Source of the DNA: Alistipes sp.
GTDB taxonomy: Bacteria; Bacteroidota; Bacteroidia; Bacteroidales; Rikenellaceae
Length of the DNA stretch: 64,000 bases
Assembly (NCBI GenBank): GCA_017437045.1
Contig: JAFSBY010000035.1
Location: 57,684 to 121,683, forward strand
Direction of reading: 5' to 3'
In this document: one piece after another, positions 1-8,286 of the stretch
Position numbering within the stretch: the first letter of the stretch is position 1
Layout of the letters: each line of letters starts with the position of its first letter
Translations under genes and position numbers: made by a program
The notes under the pieces: model-generated
Database searches by the model: none
What the model was told of the DNA's origin: nothing
Seen by the model: only the letters and a program-made list of their open reading frames with translations

Positions 1-645
1 GAGCGACTCGTTGATCAGACCGCGGTCGGCATTGGGCGAATCGGGATTGACCAGCACATCCAAGAGCGAGTTATCCTCACCATCGGCAAAGGGGGCATCG
101 ACCGATACGTGACGACCGGCCACACGCAGCGTGTCGGTCACCTTCTCCTTCGGGAGCTCCAACTCGGTAGCCAGCTCCTCGGGCGAAGGGGTGCGCTCAT
201 GCTCCTGCTCGAAGCGGGCAAAAGCCTTGTTGATCTTGTTGAGCGAGCCTACCTGGTTGAGCGGCAGACGCACGATACGGCTCTGCTCGGCCAATGCCTG
301 GAGGATCGACTGACGAATCCACCACACGGCATAGGAGATAAACTTAAAGCCGCGGGTCTCGTCGAACTTCTCGGCCGCCTTGATCAGACCGAGGTTACCC
401 TCGTTGATCAGGTCGGGCAGCGAAAGACCCTGATTCTGATATTGCTTGGCCACCGAAACCACGAAACGCAGGTTTGCCTTCGTGAGCTTTTCGAGGGCCT
501 CTTGGTCACCCTTCTTAATGCGTTGAGCGAGTTCTACCTCCTCCTCAACGGTGATCAGTTCCTCTTTACCGATCTCCTGCAGGTACTTATCGAGCGAAGC
601 ACTCTCGCGGTTGGTGATCGACTTTGTGATCTTTAATTGACGCAT
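1..645 (-). CDS. rpoD: RNA polymerase primary sigma factor, partial (3' end beyond window)
   Basis: Reverse-strand translation from the ATG at 645 begins [20 protein letters not shown] and runs open to base 1, giving 215 codons of a family that is about 286 residues in Bacteroidota. Region 1.2 ([12 protein letters not shown]), region 2 with the core-binding and -10 helix segments ([52 protein letters not shown]) and region 3 ([26 protein letters not shown]) are all readable. It is the short group-1 type that lacks region 1.1, and it should recognise the TTTG/TAnnTTTG promoters seen across this window. The C-terminus with region 4 lies outside the window. No clear promoter was seen between it and the HtrA gene upstream. 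Confidence 0.95.
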   Translation of the reverse strand, partial: MRQLKITKSITNRESASLDKYLQEIGKEELITVEEEVELAQRIKKGDQEALEKLTKANLRFVVSVAKQYQNQGLSLPDLINEGNLGLIKAAEKFDETRGFKFISYAVWWIRQSILQALAEQSRIVRLPLNQVGSLNKINKAFARFEQEHERTPSPEELATELELPKEKVTDTLRVAGRHVSVDAPFADGEDNSLLDVLVNPDSPNADRGLINESL

Positions 646-750
646 AATCTCTTATCCTATTCGTTGTTATCTCCGCCCATCACGGCGGGAGTTGTTTTCT
701 GTCTGCACACAATCTCCGACCACACCCATTCGGCCCGTTACGCCGCGAGT

Positions 751-832
751 TCACAAGACGTCCACTCACACTTCGGACTCACAAGACGCCCCTCACACTT
801 CGAACTCACAAGACGCCCCCTCTCTGCCGCTC
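751..832. repeat. Three degenerate tandem repeats of about 27 bp in the htrA-rpoD spacer
   Basis: Units begin with TCACAAGACG at 751, 779 and 806; the first two continue with a variant of CACTTCG-AC and the third is cut short. A short CGGCCCGTTA motif flanks the block on both sides (731 and 832). The block lies between the htrA stop and the rpoD start on the minus strand. No reading frame or hairpin of note was seen. Confidence 0.5.
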
Positions 833-838
833 GGCCCG

Positions 839-2341
839 TTACTCGACCAGCACATAGCTGGCGGAACGGCCATTGGGATAGATGCCGTCGATCGAGGTGA
901 TCTTGCCGGTCAGTTTCCGCAAATCGGACAACGTATAGACGGCACGATCGTTGATGTGGGTAATGATGAAACCCTCCTTCACACGGGCCTTGGCCAAGAT
1001 GCCTTCGCCCTTCACCTCCACGACCTGTACGCCTCCGCGCAGATCGAGTTGATGGCGCAGCTGGTCACTTACCTCGGCAAATTTTCCACCCAGCGCCTCG
1101 GCGGCATCGACATCGGTTTTGGTCAGCAATTCTGTTTTACCTGCTTGATTACGCAAGGTGACCTCAAAAAGTTTCACTTTGTCGGCTCTTTTTACCGATA
1201 TTTTCACCCGATCGTTGGGACTGTGGCGTGCAATGCGCTCACGCAGCGTTGCAGCATCGTTCACGGCGACCCCGTCAATGTGGGTGATCACATCGCCCTT
1301 GCGGATGCCTGCCTCCGACGCGGCACCACCCTCCTCGACCGATCCGACATAGACACCACCGATCTCACGGATGCCCGTCTCCTCGCCCATGCGGTCGATA
1401 AACACCTGGTCAATCACCTGGAAACCAATGCCCAGCAAGGCGCGTTGCACGATGCCATACTGCTTCAGATCGACCACTACCTTCTTGACAATCGACTCGG
1501 GCACGGCAAACGAATAGCCGATGTAGCTGCCCGTCTGCGACTGGATGAGGGTGTTGATACCCACCAGCTCGCCACGTGCATTGACCAATGCACCACCCGA
1601 GTTGCCCGGATTGACCGCCGCATCGGTCTGAATGAAGGACTCGATGCTAAAACTCGGATCACCCGACAGCACACCTCCCAGGTCGCGCGCCTTGGCACTC
1701 ACGATGCCGGCCGTGATGGTCGATTGCAGGTTATAGGGCGAGCCAATCGCCAAGACCCACTCGCCCAGACGCAACGCATCGGACGAACCGAAGGGCAGCG
1801 TCGGCAGGTCCTTCTCCTCTATTTTCAGCAGGGCAATATCGGTTGCCGAGTCGCGGCCTACGAGCTCAGCATCATACGTGCGGCCATCGTTGAGCTTCAC
1901 ACGCAGCTTCGAGGCATCGGCTACCACATGGTTGTTCGTGACGATGTAGCCATCTTCGGAGATGATCACACCCGAACCTCCGGCCTTACGCTCCTGGTAG
2001 CGCGGCTCACCGCCACCACCACGACGCCCGTAGCCTTGCGGAATCCCAAAGAACTCCAGGAAGGGGTCGTAGCCATATTGTCCGCGCGAGGGGAGCTCGA
2101 CACGCTGCACCGCCTCGATATTGACCACCGCCTTGACGGCATTCTCGGCCGCATACGTCAGGTCGGGGTAACGCGCCTCCTCGTAGGCCGTAAAATGGGT
2201 GCCCAAAGCCGGCGCACGCTCCACCTCGTGCTCGATATATTCGATTTGCGTCTCGTTGTTGGTCTGCAAAGCCCAAGCGGCCAAGCTACCCGTTGCGGCC
2301 GAGGCTACTGCCACGCCCAAAAGAATCATCACTTGTCTCAT
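839..2341 (-). CDS. Do/DegQ-family periplasmic serine protease (HtrA)
   Basis: 500 residues. An N-terminal hydrophobic segment (about residues 4-24) acts as signal or anchor. The trypsin-like domain carries the triad His138 (TNNHVV), Asp168 (SATDIALLK) and Ser248 (NPGNSGGA). Two PDZ domains follow: the first around residues 300-400 (GSVEEGGAASEAGIRKGDVITHIDG in outline), the second around 420-500 (FIITHINDRAVYTLSDL). A glycine-rich flexible stretch (GRRGGGGEPR) sits in the LA loop before the protease core. The family degrades or refolds misfolded envelope proteins under stress. It lies between metK and rpoD on the same strand with spacers of about 200 bp, so it is probably its own unit. The subtype (DegP, DegQ or DegS) cannot be fixed; two PDZ domains argue for DegP/DegQ. 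Confidence 0.93.
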   Translation of the reverse strand: MRQVMILLGVAVASAATGSLAAWALQTNNETQIEYIEHEVERAPALGTHFTAYEEARYPDLTYAAENAVKAVVNIEAVQRVELPSRGQYGYDPFLEFFGIPQGYGRRGGGGEPRYQERKAGGSGVIISEDGYIVTNNHVVADASKLRVKLNDGRTYDAELVGRDSATDIALLKIEEKDLPTLPFGSSDALRLGEWVLAIGSPYNLQSTITAGIVSAKARDLGGVLSGDPSFSIESFIQTDAAVNPGNSGGALVNARGELVGINTLIQSQTGSYIGYSFAVPESIVKKVVVDLKQYGIVQRALLGIGFQVIDQVFIDRMGEETGIREIGGVYVGSVEEGGAASEAGIRKGDVITHIDGVAVNDAATLRERIARHSPNDRVKISVKRADKVKLFEVTLRNQAGKTELLTKTDVDAAEALGGKFAEVSDQLRHQLDLRGGVQVVEVKGEGILAKARVKEGFIITHINDRAVYTLSDLRKLTGKITSIDGIYPNGRSASYVLVE

Positions 2342-2454
2342 TTTGTTTTCCGTTTAATGGTTATCAATAGCGGAAAGTTGTTGCATAGGCACTTCAAAAA
2401 ATTGTTTTCGAGTATGAAACGAGCCCCAATCGGTTTTTCGTATGCCACAGGGAC

Positions 2455-2497
2455 AAAAAAAATGGATTGCCCAACACTTCGCTGTTGCGACAACCCA
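2455..2497 (-). terminator. Intrinsic terminator of metK
   Basis: On the minus strand the arms TGGGTTG (2497-2491) and CAATCCA (2469-2463) form a stem with one mismatch, followed by a T-tract (2462-2455). It is closely related in sequence to the yebC terminator at 32114-32152: both share GGGACAAAAAAA, TTGCCCAACA and TTGCGACAAC. Confidence 0.75.
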
Positions 2498-2542
2498 TTT
2501 TCGAGCGGGAATCGTAGCTCCTGTACGCCTTTTGACGCAGGA

Positions 2543-3844
2543 TTACAAGCCTAACGCCTCCTTGATCGGCTCCACCATGTCGAGCTTCTCCCAGCCGAAG
2601 AACTCCACCTCGCGCTCCACCGGAACGCCACCCTCATAGCACTGCACCTGCTTCACATAGGGACGGTTGCCGAAGTGACCATACGAAGCCGTAGCCTCGA
2701 AGATCGGGTTCTTCAAACCAAAGCGACGCACGATGGCGGCCGGCTTGAGGTCGAACAGACGGGCAATGCGGCGAGCGATCTCGCCATCGCTCATGGCCGC
2801 CAAAGCCGGATTCTTCTTGCCGTGTGTATCGACAAAGACCGACAGCGGCTCGGCAATACCGATGGCATAGGAGAGCTCGACGAGCACCTCATCAGCTACG
2901 CCTGCGGCCACCATGTTCTTGGCAATATGACGGGCAGCATAGGCTGCCGAGCGGTCCACCTTCGACGAGTCCTTACCCGAGAAGGCACCACCACCGTGTG
3001 CACCGCGACCACCATAGGTATCGACAATGATCTTGCGACCCGTCAGACCCGTATCTCCGTGCGGGCCACCGATCACAAACTTACCCGTCGGATTGACATG
3101 CAGGATATACTCCTCGCCAATGAGCTCGGCCAGCTTGTCGTTAGCACGCTCCAGACGGGCCTTGACACGCGGGATCAGGATCGTGCGTACATCCTCGCGG
3201 ATCTGCTCCTGCATCTGCAGCTCGGCCTGCTGCTCGGTGCGGGTAGCATCGGGCAGGATAAACTCATCGTGCTGCGTCGAGACCACAATCGTGTGGACAC
3301 GCAGCGGCTTGCCGGTCGTCTCGTCATACTCGATCGTCACCTGCGACTTCGAGTCGGGACGCAGGTAGGTCATCACCTTACCCTCGCGGCGAATATCGGC
3401 CAGCTCCTTCAAAATCACGTGCGAGAGAATCAGCGTGGCGGGCATCAACTCGCGCGTCTCGTTGCAAGCATAGCCGAACATGATACCCTGGTCGCCGGCA
3501 CCCTGCTCCTCCTCCGAGGCACGCACAACACCCTGGTTGATATCCGACGACTGCTCGTGGATAGCCGAAAGGATACCGCACGAGTTGCAATCGAACTGAT
3601 ACTCACTCTTCGTGTAACCAATGCGACGAATCACATCGCGCGCTACGCCCTGCACATCGACATAGGCCTCCGAGCGCACCTCACCGGCTACGACCACCAG
3701 ACCCGTCGTGCAGAGGGTCTCGCATGCCACCTTCGAGGCGGGGTCATGGCGCAAAAATTCATCAAGAATAGCATCGGAAATCTGATCCGAAACCTTGTCG
3801 GGATGTCCTTCTGAAACGGACTCCGAAGTAAATAAAAAACCCAT
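2543..3844 (-). CDS. metK: S-adenosylmethionine synthase
   Basis: 433 residues, the usual Bacteroidota length. It makes S-adenosylmethionine from methionine and ATP in the cytoplasm. The N-terminal ATP/methionine-binding motif [18 protein letters not shown], the hexapeptide-like [12 protein letters not shown] and the P-loop-like [16 protein letters not shown] are present in order, as is the C-terminal substrate segment. The start [17 protein letters not shown] is canonical. It is monocistronic on the minus strand, with its own terminator and a leader of about 118 nt that carries a candidate SAM-II riboswitch. The enzyme's own product therefore probably controls its expression. Confidence 0.97.
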   Translation of the reverse strand: MGFLFTSESVSEGHPDKVSDQISDAILDEFLRHDPASKVACETLCTTGLVVVAGEVRSEAYVDVQGVARDVIRRIGYTKSEYQFDCNSCGILSAIHEQSSDINQGVVRASEEEQGAGDQGIMFGYACNETRELMPATLILSHVILKELADIRREGKVMTYLRPDSKSQVTIEYDETTGKPLRVHTIVVSTQHDEFILPDATRTEQQAELQMQEQIREDVRTILIPRVKARLERANDKLAELIGEEYILHVNPTGKFVIGGPHGDTGLTGRKIIVDTYGGRGAHGGGAFSGKDSSKVDRSAAYAARHIAKNMVAAGVADEVLVELSYAIGIAEPLSVFVDTHGKKNPALAAMSDGEIARRIARLFDLKPAAIVRRFGLKNPIFEATASYGHFGNRPYVKQVQCYEGGVPVEREVEFFGWEKLDMVEPIKEALGL

Positions 3845-3902
3845 TTGATACGTTTTTACGTGTTAAACATATAAATGGGAAAGTTGGCTGTTTGGATAAA
3901 AA

Positions 3903-3959
3903 AGTGCTGGTTTAGCGATTTTTTATTGTGGTTGCAAGCAGTCCAAATCCTTTCCACAT
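3903..3959 (-). promoter_or_regulatory. Candidate SAM-II class riboswitch in the metK leader
   Basis: On the minus strand the leader reads TGTGG at 3958-3954, then GATTTGG, CTTGCAA and CCACA, an A-rich stretch, and CGCTAAACCAGC. TGTGG/CCACA forms P1. GATTTG, CTTGCA and GCTAAA match, in order and spacing, my recollection of the conserved core of the SAM-II pseudoknot, and the TGG of loop 1 can pair with the 3' CCA. The element begins a few bases after the predicted transcription start and ends about 60 nt before the metK ATG. The class is known to bind SAM; assignment here is from motif reading, without a covariance search. Confidence 0.65.
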
Positions 3960-3968
3960 TTGAGGGTG

Positions 3969-3999
3969 CAAATATACGTTAATTTTTTCGGTCTGCAAA
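3969..3999 (-). promoter_or_regulatory. metK promoter (TTTG-N19-TATATTTG)
   Basis: On the minus strand, TTTG at 3999-3996 is followed after 19 bases by TATATTTG at 3976-3969, matching the Bacteroidota -33/-7 consensus. The predicted start is near 3962, just before the riboswitch-like leader. The -33 box and spacer are also the edge of a 138-bp tandem repeat. Confidence 0.8.
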
Positions 4000-4362
4000 A
4001 TTTATCGGCGGAGTTCGCTTGCGCCTCATCGCAAACCCTCAAATGTGAGGGCGACTACCCTCCCCCTAAATCCCCCGCCCCCGGCGGGGGACTTGATACC
4101 TGACGCAACTCATACGTTAATTTTTTGAAGTCTGCAAAATTTATGTTAGCCGTTCGCTTGTGCCTCTCCGCAAACCCTCAAATGTGAAGGTGACTACCCT
4201 CCCCCTAAATCCCCCGCCCCCGGCGGGGGACTTGATACCTGACGCAACTCATACGTTAATTTTTGAAGTCTGCAAAATTTATCGGTGGAGTTCGCTTGCG
4301 CCTCATCGCAAATCCTCAAATGTGAGGGTGACTACCACCCCCTAAATCCCCCGCCCCCGGCC
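3975..4362. repeat. Tandem repeat, about 2.8 copies of a 138-139 bp unit, upstream of metK and the kinase gene
   Basis: TACGTTAATTTTT recurs at 3975, 4113 and 4252, each time followed by TCTGCAAAATTTA, TTCGCTTG, GCAAA-CCTCAAATGTGA-GG and a C-rich block (CCCCCGCCCCCGG). The first two copies end in a GC-rich hairpin, CCCCCGCC/GGCGGGGG. The third stops before the right half of that hairpin. Copies 2 and 3 repeat the metK -33 box and spacer, but their -7 position reads TATGAG in place of TATATTTG. The block fills most of the 627-base gap between metK and the kinase gene; no coding frame in it looks real. Confidence 0.85.
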
Positions 4363-4415
4363 ACAATGTAAGCTCAAGGAACTTAACGCAAAAATCACCT
4401 TGTTAGATAACTTCC

Positions 4416-4446
4416 TTGATAATTTCCGGAAAAATCCCTACCTTTG
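4416..4446 (+). promoter_or_regulatory. Promoter of the Ser/Thr kinase gene
   Basis: TTG at 4416-4418, a 20-base spacer and TACCTTTG at 4439-4446 fit the Bacteroidota consensus. The predicted start is near 4453, about 19 nt before the ATG at 4472. Confidence 0.75.
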
Positions 4447-4471
4447 ATCATTCAACCCAAACCACACACCC

Positions 4472-6478
4472 ATGCAAGCAACAAATCATCTTCCGATAGG
4501 GTCTTTGTTGCAAGGGGCACACACCTACAAGATCGAGCAGGTCTTGGGGCAAGGCTCCTTCGGCATCACCTATTTGGCATCGACCCGCATCAAGGTCGAT
4601 GGGGCGTTGGGTGCACTCGAGGTCAAGACGACGGTGGCGATCAAGGAGTTCTTCATGCGCGACATCAACGAACGCGCAGGTGAGCAGGTGAGCTGCGGAT
4701 CGAAGGATGGCATCTACGCCCACTACCGCCACAAATTTGCCCGCGAAGCGGAGAATCTGAGCAAACTGCGGCACCCGAATATCGTCCGCGTGCTGGAGGC
4801 GTTCGAGGCCAACAACACGGTCTATTATGCCATGGAGTATTGCGAGGGCGGCTCGCTGGACTATCTGATCGGCCGCGATGGGCTTGCCGAGGGTCAGGCA
4901 CTTGCCTTTGTCCGTCAGATTGCCTCGGCACTCGACTACATGCACCGCGCCCGCATCCTGCACCTCGACCTAAAACCCGGCAATGTGATGTTACGCGAGG
5001 ATGGTACGGTCGCGCTGATCGACTTTGGTCTCTCGAAGCAGTATGATGAGGCGGGCGAGCCCGAGTCGAGCACGACGATTGGCGGTGGCACGCCGGGCTA
5101 TGCTCCGATCGAGCAGGTACACTACCGCGAGGGGCACGATTTCCCCATTCAGATGGATATCTATGCCCTGGGAGCGACACTCTATAAGATGCTTATGGGC
5201 GAGCGACCGGCCGAGGCAGCCGTGCTGCTCAACGAGGGTTTCCCGACCCATCGCTTGGCCGCAAAAGGGGTGAGCGAGCCGACAATCGCCGTGATCGAAA
5301 AGGCCATGTCGCCCATCAAACGCAACCGCTACGGCTCGGTGGCCGAGTTCTTGGCCGCCCTGGACAGCGGCACGGAAGGGCCCGTTGAGCCTAACACCGA
5401 AGAGAAGACCGTGATCGAGATTTCGACAAACGAAGAGACGGTTGTGGATCAACCCGCCGAGGCTCCGAAACCTATACCTATCAAGGAGGCGATAAAACCC
5501 GAGCCTACCCCCACCGAGCAAACACCCACTCCCTCTGCCCCCACGAAAAAGGGCTCGAAAAAGTGGTTATGGACGGTGGTGATTCTATTGCTGGTTGCTG
5601 GTGGTTTCTGGGGCGGACGCACCGCCATGACCCACCTCCGTGAGCAACAAGCCATCGCCGACAGCATTACTCTGGCGGAGGCCGAACGTGCCGCCTTTGT
5701 TCAGGATAGCACCGAGAAAGCCAATGCTGCGGCTGAAAAAGCCGAAAAGGATCGGTTGGCAAAAGAGAAAGCTGCCGAGGAGAAACGGTTAGCCGAGGAG
5801 AAAGCTACCAAAGAGAAGGCCGAGCAAGAGCGATTAGCGGCTGAAAAGGCTGAAAAGGAGCGACGCGAGCGCGAAGCGCGTGAGGCAGCCGAAAAGGAAA
5901 CAGAGGAACGTTTTGCTCCAATGGTCAATGCAGGAAAAGGACGAGACGGTGTTTACCGAGTCGGCGACTACTACAATGTCAATGGTAAAGAGGGTGTGGT
6001 ATTCTATGTGGATGCCTCGGGCAAACATGGTAAAATTGTCAGCATGACCCAATCGAGTGGACAATGGTCATCTAATGATAGCGAACGAAAACAGTTGATC
6101 GGAGCCTCCAGCAAGACGAATGGCGCAGCCAATATGCAAGCCGTCCGGCAACGCCCGAATTGGCGTGCGGACTATCCCGCCTTTGCCTGGTGTGCTCGGT
6201 TGGGTTCGGGTTGGTATCTGCCCGCTATCGAGGAGCTAAAGCTGTTTACACTGAACGATAGTGTGCACGACACTGTAAATCGTACTTTAGCTACCAAAGG
6301 GGGCACGAAATTATACAACAAGGGAGATTCCGATAAATTGTATTGGTCTTCGACGGAGTATGATTATCAATTCTCCGATGGTGAGTTCTGCGCGTGGTTT
6401 GTCCATATGCCCAATGGCCGCACCGACAGCTACCGTAAGTGCCCCGACCGCTATGTGCGCGCCGTGTCCGCTTTTTAA
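4472..6478 (+). CDS. Membrane Ser/Thr protein kinase with C-terminal Lcl/DUF1566-like domain
   Basis: 668 residues. The Hanks-type kinase domain (about 18-300) has the glycine loop GQGSFG (26-31), Lys58 (VAIKEF), HLDLKPGN (164-171, Leu in place of the usual Arg of HRD), DFG (184-186) and APIE (211-214). A Pro/Glu-rich linker leads to one membrane helix (about 365-381), then an Ala/Glu/Lys-rich coiled coil (about 395-480) and an outer domain (485-668). The outer domain has WYLPAIEEL, YWSSTEY and a terminal YVRAVSAF, as in Lcl_C/DUF1566 proteins. The kinase should be cytoplasmic and the C-terminal domain periplasmic or surface-exposed. Two secreted proteins at 14533-15873 carry the same outer domain. 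Ligand and phosphorylation targets are unknown. It is monocistronic, with its own promoter and terminator. Confidence 0.9.
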   Translation: MQATNHLPIGSLLQGAHTYKIEQVLGQGSFGITYLASTRIKVDGALGALEVKTTVAIKEFFMRDINERAGEQVSCGSKDGIYAHYRHKFAREAENLSKLRHPNIVRVLEAFEANNTVYYAMEYCEGGSLDYLIGRDGLAEGQALAFVRQIASALDYMHRARILHLDLKPGNVMLREDGTVALIDFGLSKQYDEAGEPESSTTIGGGTPGYAPIEQVHYREGHDFPIQMDIYALGATLYKMLMGERPAEAAVLLNEGFPTHRLAAKGVSEPTIAVIEKAMSPIKRNRYGSVAEFLAALDSGTEGPVEPNTEEKTVIEISTNEETVVDQPAEAPKPIPIKEAIKPEPTPTEQTPTPSAPTKKGSKKWLWTVVILLLVAGGFWGGRTAMTHLREQQAIADSITLAEAERAAFVQDSTEKANAAAEKAEKDRLAKEKAAEEKRLAEEKATKEKAEQERLAAEKAEKERREREAREAAEKETEERFAPMVNAGKGRDGVYRVGDYYNVNGKEGVVFYVDASGKHGKIVSMTQSSGQWSSNDSERKQLIGASSKTNGAANMQAVRQRPNWRADYPAFAWCARLGSGWYLPAIEELKLFTLNDSVHDTVNRTLATKGGTKLYNKGDSDKLYWSSTEYDYQFSDGEFCAWFVHMPNGRTDSYRKCPDRYVRAVSAF

Positions 6479-6511
6479 TCTTTAGGCTTTTCGCTTTGGG
6501 CTTTATGCTTT

Positions 6512-6536
6512 CAGCGCGACCTTTCGGGTCGCGCTG
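6512..6536 (+). terminator. Hairpin after the kinase gene
   Basis: A perfect 10-bp stem, CAGCGCGACC/GGTCGCGCTG, with a 5-base loop lies 34 bases after the stop codon. No long T-run follows, so it may end transcription weakly or only protect the 3' end. Confidence 0.6.
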
Positions 6537-6657
6537 ATGGTTTATAGAGCACCTTGCGGCGGTGGCAAATCAGGTGGAGAGGAAAGTTTTTTACCCGAAT
6601 CTGTACTAAAGTTCCGAAAAGTTCGTATATTTGCACCGCAAACTAAACACATGTAGC

Positions 6658-7110
6658 ATGAAAAAGATGATGAAATGGATGGTTGCCGCAGTCTGCCTGC
6701 TGGGTGCTGTGACGACCTATGCACAGTCGGCCGCAGACAAGCTCCTGGGTGTTTACCAAGCCGAGGAGGAGGGCCGCATCTCGAAGGTGCGCTTCACGAA
6801 GTGCGACGACGGAACCTATCAGGGTCAGATCATTTGGCTCTCGGAGCCCAACAATCCCGATGGCACCCGCAAGATGGATGTCAAGAACCCCGACCCGAAG
6901 AAGCGTAACACGCCGTCGGATCAAGTGGTGATTGTCTATGGCGTACGTTACAACGCCGAGGACGAGTGCTGGGAGGGCGGTAAGGTCTATAAGCCGATCA
7001 ACGGCAAGATCTACAACGTAGAGCTCTCATTCGAGGACGATAAAACGCTGCGCGTCAAGGGCTCGGTGGCCTTCATCAGCCTCTCGCGCTACTGGAAGAA
7101 GATCGAGTAA
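6658..7110 (+). CDS. Secreted DUF2147 family protein
   Basis: 150 residues from the ATG at 6658 (MKKMMKWMVAAVCLLGAV). The signal peptide probably ends at TYAQS. The mature part LLGVYQAEEEGRISKVRFTK, then GTYQGQIIWL, DVKNPDPKKR and a C-terminal beta-rich stretch ending SLSRYWKKIE fit the DUF2147 family, which has no established biochemical function. A -7 box, TATATTTG (6626-6633), puts the transcript start near 6640, so an in-frame ATG at 6631 cannot be used. A terminator follows at 7130. It stands alone between two promoters and is probably periplasmic. Confidence 0.85.
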   Translation: MKKMMKWMVAAVCLLGAVTTYAQSAADKLLGVYQAEEEGRISKVRFTKCDDGTYQGQIIWLSEPNNPDGTRKMDVKNPDPKKRNTPSDQVVIVYGVRYNAEDECWEGGKVYKPINGKIYNVELSFEDDKTLRVKGSVAFISLSRYWKKIE

Positions 7111-7129
7111 GCAAGCTCGCTTCCCACAA

Positions 7130-7162
7130 AAAAACCGGATTGCCGACCGCGATCCGGTTTTT
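7130..7162. terminator. Terminator after the DUF2147 gene
   Basis: AAAAACCGGAT (7130-7140) pairs with ATCCGGTTTTT (7152-7162), flanked by A- and T-tracts. The next promoter's -7 box (TACATTTG, 7169-7176) follows at once. Confidence 0.8.
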
Positions 7163-7194
7163 ATTTGCTACATTTGCACCCAAAAAGCACTCGT

Positions 7195-8163
7195 ATGTCG
7201 GCTATTTTACAATTTTTACGCACCTGGACGCTCCCCGTAGCCATGTGCATGGGCATCGCCCTCTACTTCATCTACACGTCGATCCCCTGGCTCGATGCGA
7301 CCCACGCCTTTGTCAATGAGGCGATCGCCATCATCCAGCCCACGCTGCTCTTTTTGATGCTCTTTTTGACCTTCTGCCGGGTCGATCTGCACGATATTCG
7401 CCTGCGACAGTGGCACCTGATTTTAGTCGCTATCCAGATGCTCTTCTTCGGGCTGACGGCCGGCGTGCTCATCCTTCTGCCCGACCTCGCCTCGCGCGTG
7501 CTCGTCGAGAGTGCCATGCTCTGCCTGATGTGCCCCACGGCCACGGCAGCGGCGGTCGTCACGGCCAAGTTAGGCGGAAATGCCGCCTCGATCACCGGCT
7601 ACACGATGCTCATCAACCTGGCGGTGGCCCTCTCGGCTCCGCTGCTCCTGCCCCTGGCCCACCCGACCGACGGGCTGCACTTCCTGCCCGCCTTCGGAGC
7701 GATCATGGCTCGCATCTTTCCGTTGCTGATCTGCCCGCTGGCGGCCGCATGGCTGGTGCGTCACCTCGCCCCCAAGCTCCACCGTCGTTGTGCCGAGGCG
7801 CGCGATGCAGGATTTTATCTGTGGGCGCTCTCGCTCATGATTGCCATCGCCGTAACCACCAAAGCCATTGTTCACGAGCAGACGCAGCTGTGGTTTCAGC
7901 TCGGCATTGCCGTGATCGCACTCTTCAGCTGCTTGTTGCAGTTCGGTTTGGGGCGTTGGATGGGACGACGCTATGACGAATGCACCGAAGGCGGACAGGC
8001 ACTCGGACAGAAAAACACGGTATTCATTATTTGGATGGGATACACCTTCCTCTCGCCCATCACCACCCTGGCCGGCGGTTTTTATTGTGTCTGGCAGACC
8101 TTTGTAAACTCCTACCAGCTCTATCGCAAAGCCCGCCAGGAGGCCGCAGAGAGGGAGAACTAA
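7195..8163 (+). CDS. Bile acid:sodium symporter-like (BASS family) membrane transporter
   Basis: 322 residues with about nine or ten hydrophobic helices spread along the whole length. LMCPTATAAAVVTAKLGGNAAS in mid-protein and GQALGQKNTVFIIWMGYTFLSP near the C-terminus resemble the discontinuous helices of BASS-type transporters, in which such polar/glycine motifs bind sodium and substrate. The start at 7195 is preferred because the -7 box TACATTTG at 7169-7176 puts transcription initiation near 7183, after the in-frame ATG at 7165. The substrate cannot be told from sequence; bile acids, organic anions and pantothenate are all known for the superfamily. It appears monocistronic. Confidence 0.75.
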   Translation: MSAILQFLRTWTLPVAMCMGIALYFIYTSIPWLDATHAFVNEAIAIIQPTLLFLMLFLTFCRVDLHDIRLRQWHLILVAIQMLFFGLTAGVLILLPDLASRVLVESAMLCLMCPTATAAAVVTAKLGGNAASITGYTMLINLAVALSAPLLLPLAHPTDGLHFLPAFGAIMARIFPLLICPLAAAWLVRHLAPKLHRRCAEARDAGFYLWALSLMIAIAVTTKAIVHEQTQLWFQLGIAVIALFSCLLQFGLGRWMGRRYDECTEGGQALGQKNTVFIIWMGYTFLSPITTLAGGFYCVWQTFVNSYQLYRKARQEAAEREN

Positions 8164-8191
8164 CGTTTTTTTGCATTTTTTTCGCAAATAA

Positions 8192-8223
8192 TTTGCACAA
8201 CTCATTTTTTTGCCCTACATTTG
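8192..8223 (+). promoter_or_regulatory. Strong promoter of the tRNA-Gly unit
   Basis: TTTG at 8192-8195, exactly 20 bases, then TACATTTG at 8216-8223: a full match to the Bacteroidota consensus. The predicted start is near 8230, upstream of the half-tRNA at 8250. Confidence 0.85.
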
Positions 8224-8249
8224 CACTCGCATTTGAGAAAAATGCTTTT

Positions 8250-8286
8250 GCGGAAATAGCTCAGGAAAGTAGAGCACAACCTTGCC
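8250..8286 (+). pseudogene. 5' half of a tRNA-Gly(GCC), truncated after the anticodon
   Basis: Bases 8250-8286 copy the first half of the intact tRNA-Gly at 8356 (GCGGAAATAGCTCAG, TAGAGC, ACAACCTTGCC), except for a changed D-loop (GAAAG in place of TTGG). After the GCC anticodon the similarity stops; there is no 3' anticodon strand, T arm or acceptor 3' strand. A linker of about 69 bases follows. In it CCTTGCC (8280-8286) can pair with GGCAAGG (8313-8319), and CACATCC (8300-8306) with GGATGTG (8343-8349). It lies directly under a strong promoter. Confidence 0.7.

Noticed and set aside
692-2554. A 620-codon open frame on the plus strand
   Set aside because: It lies antisense to htrA, whose product has a full set of catalytic motifs. 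The antisense translation is rich in Arg/His/Leu/Thr and matches no family.
7165-7194. Longer start of the BASS transporter
   Set aside because: It would begin upstream of the transcription start predicted from TACATTTG at 7169-7176.
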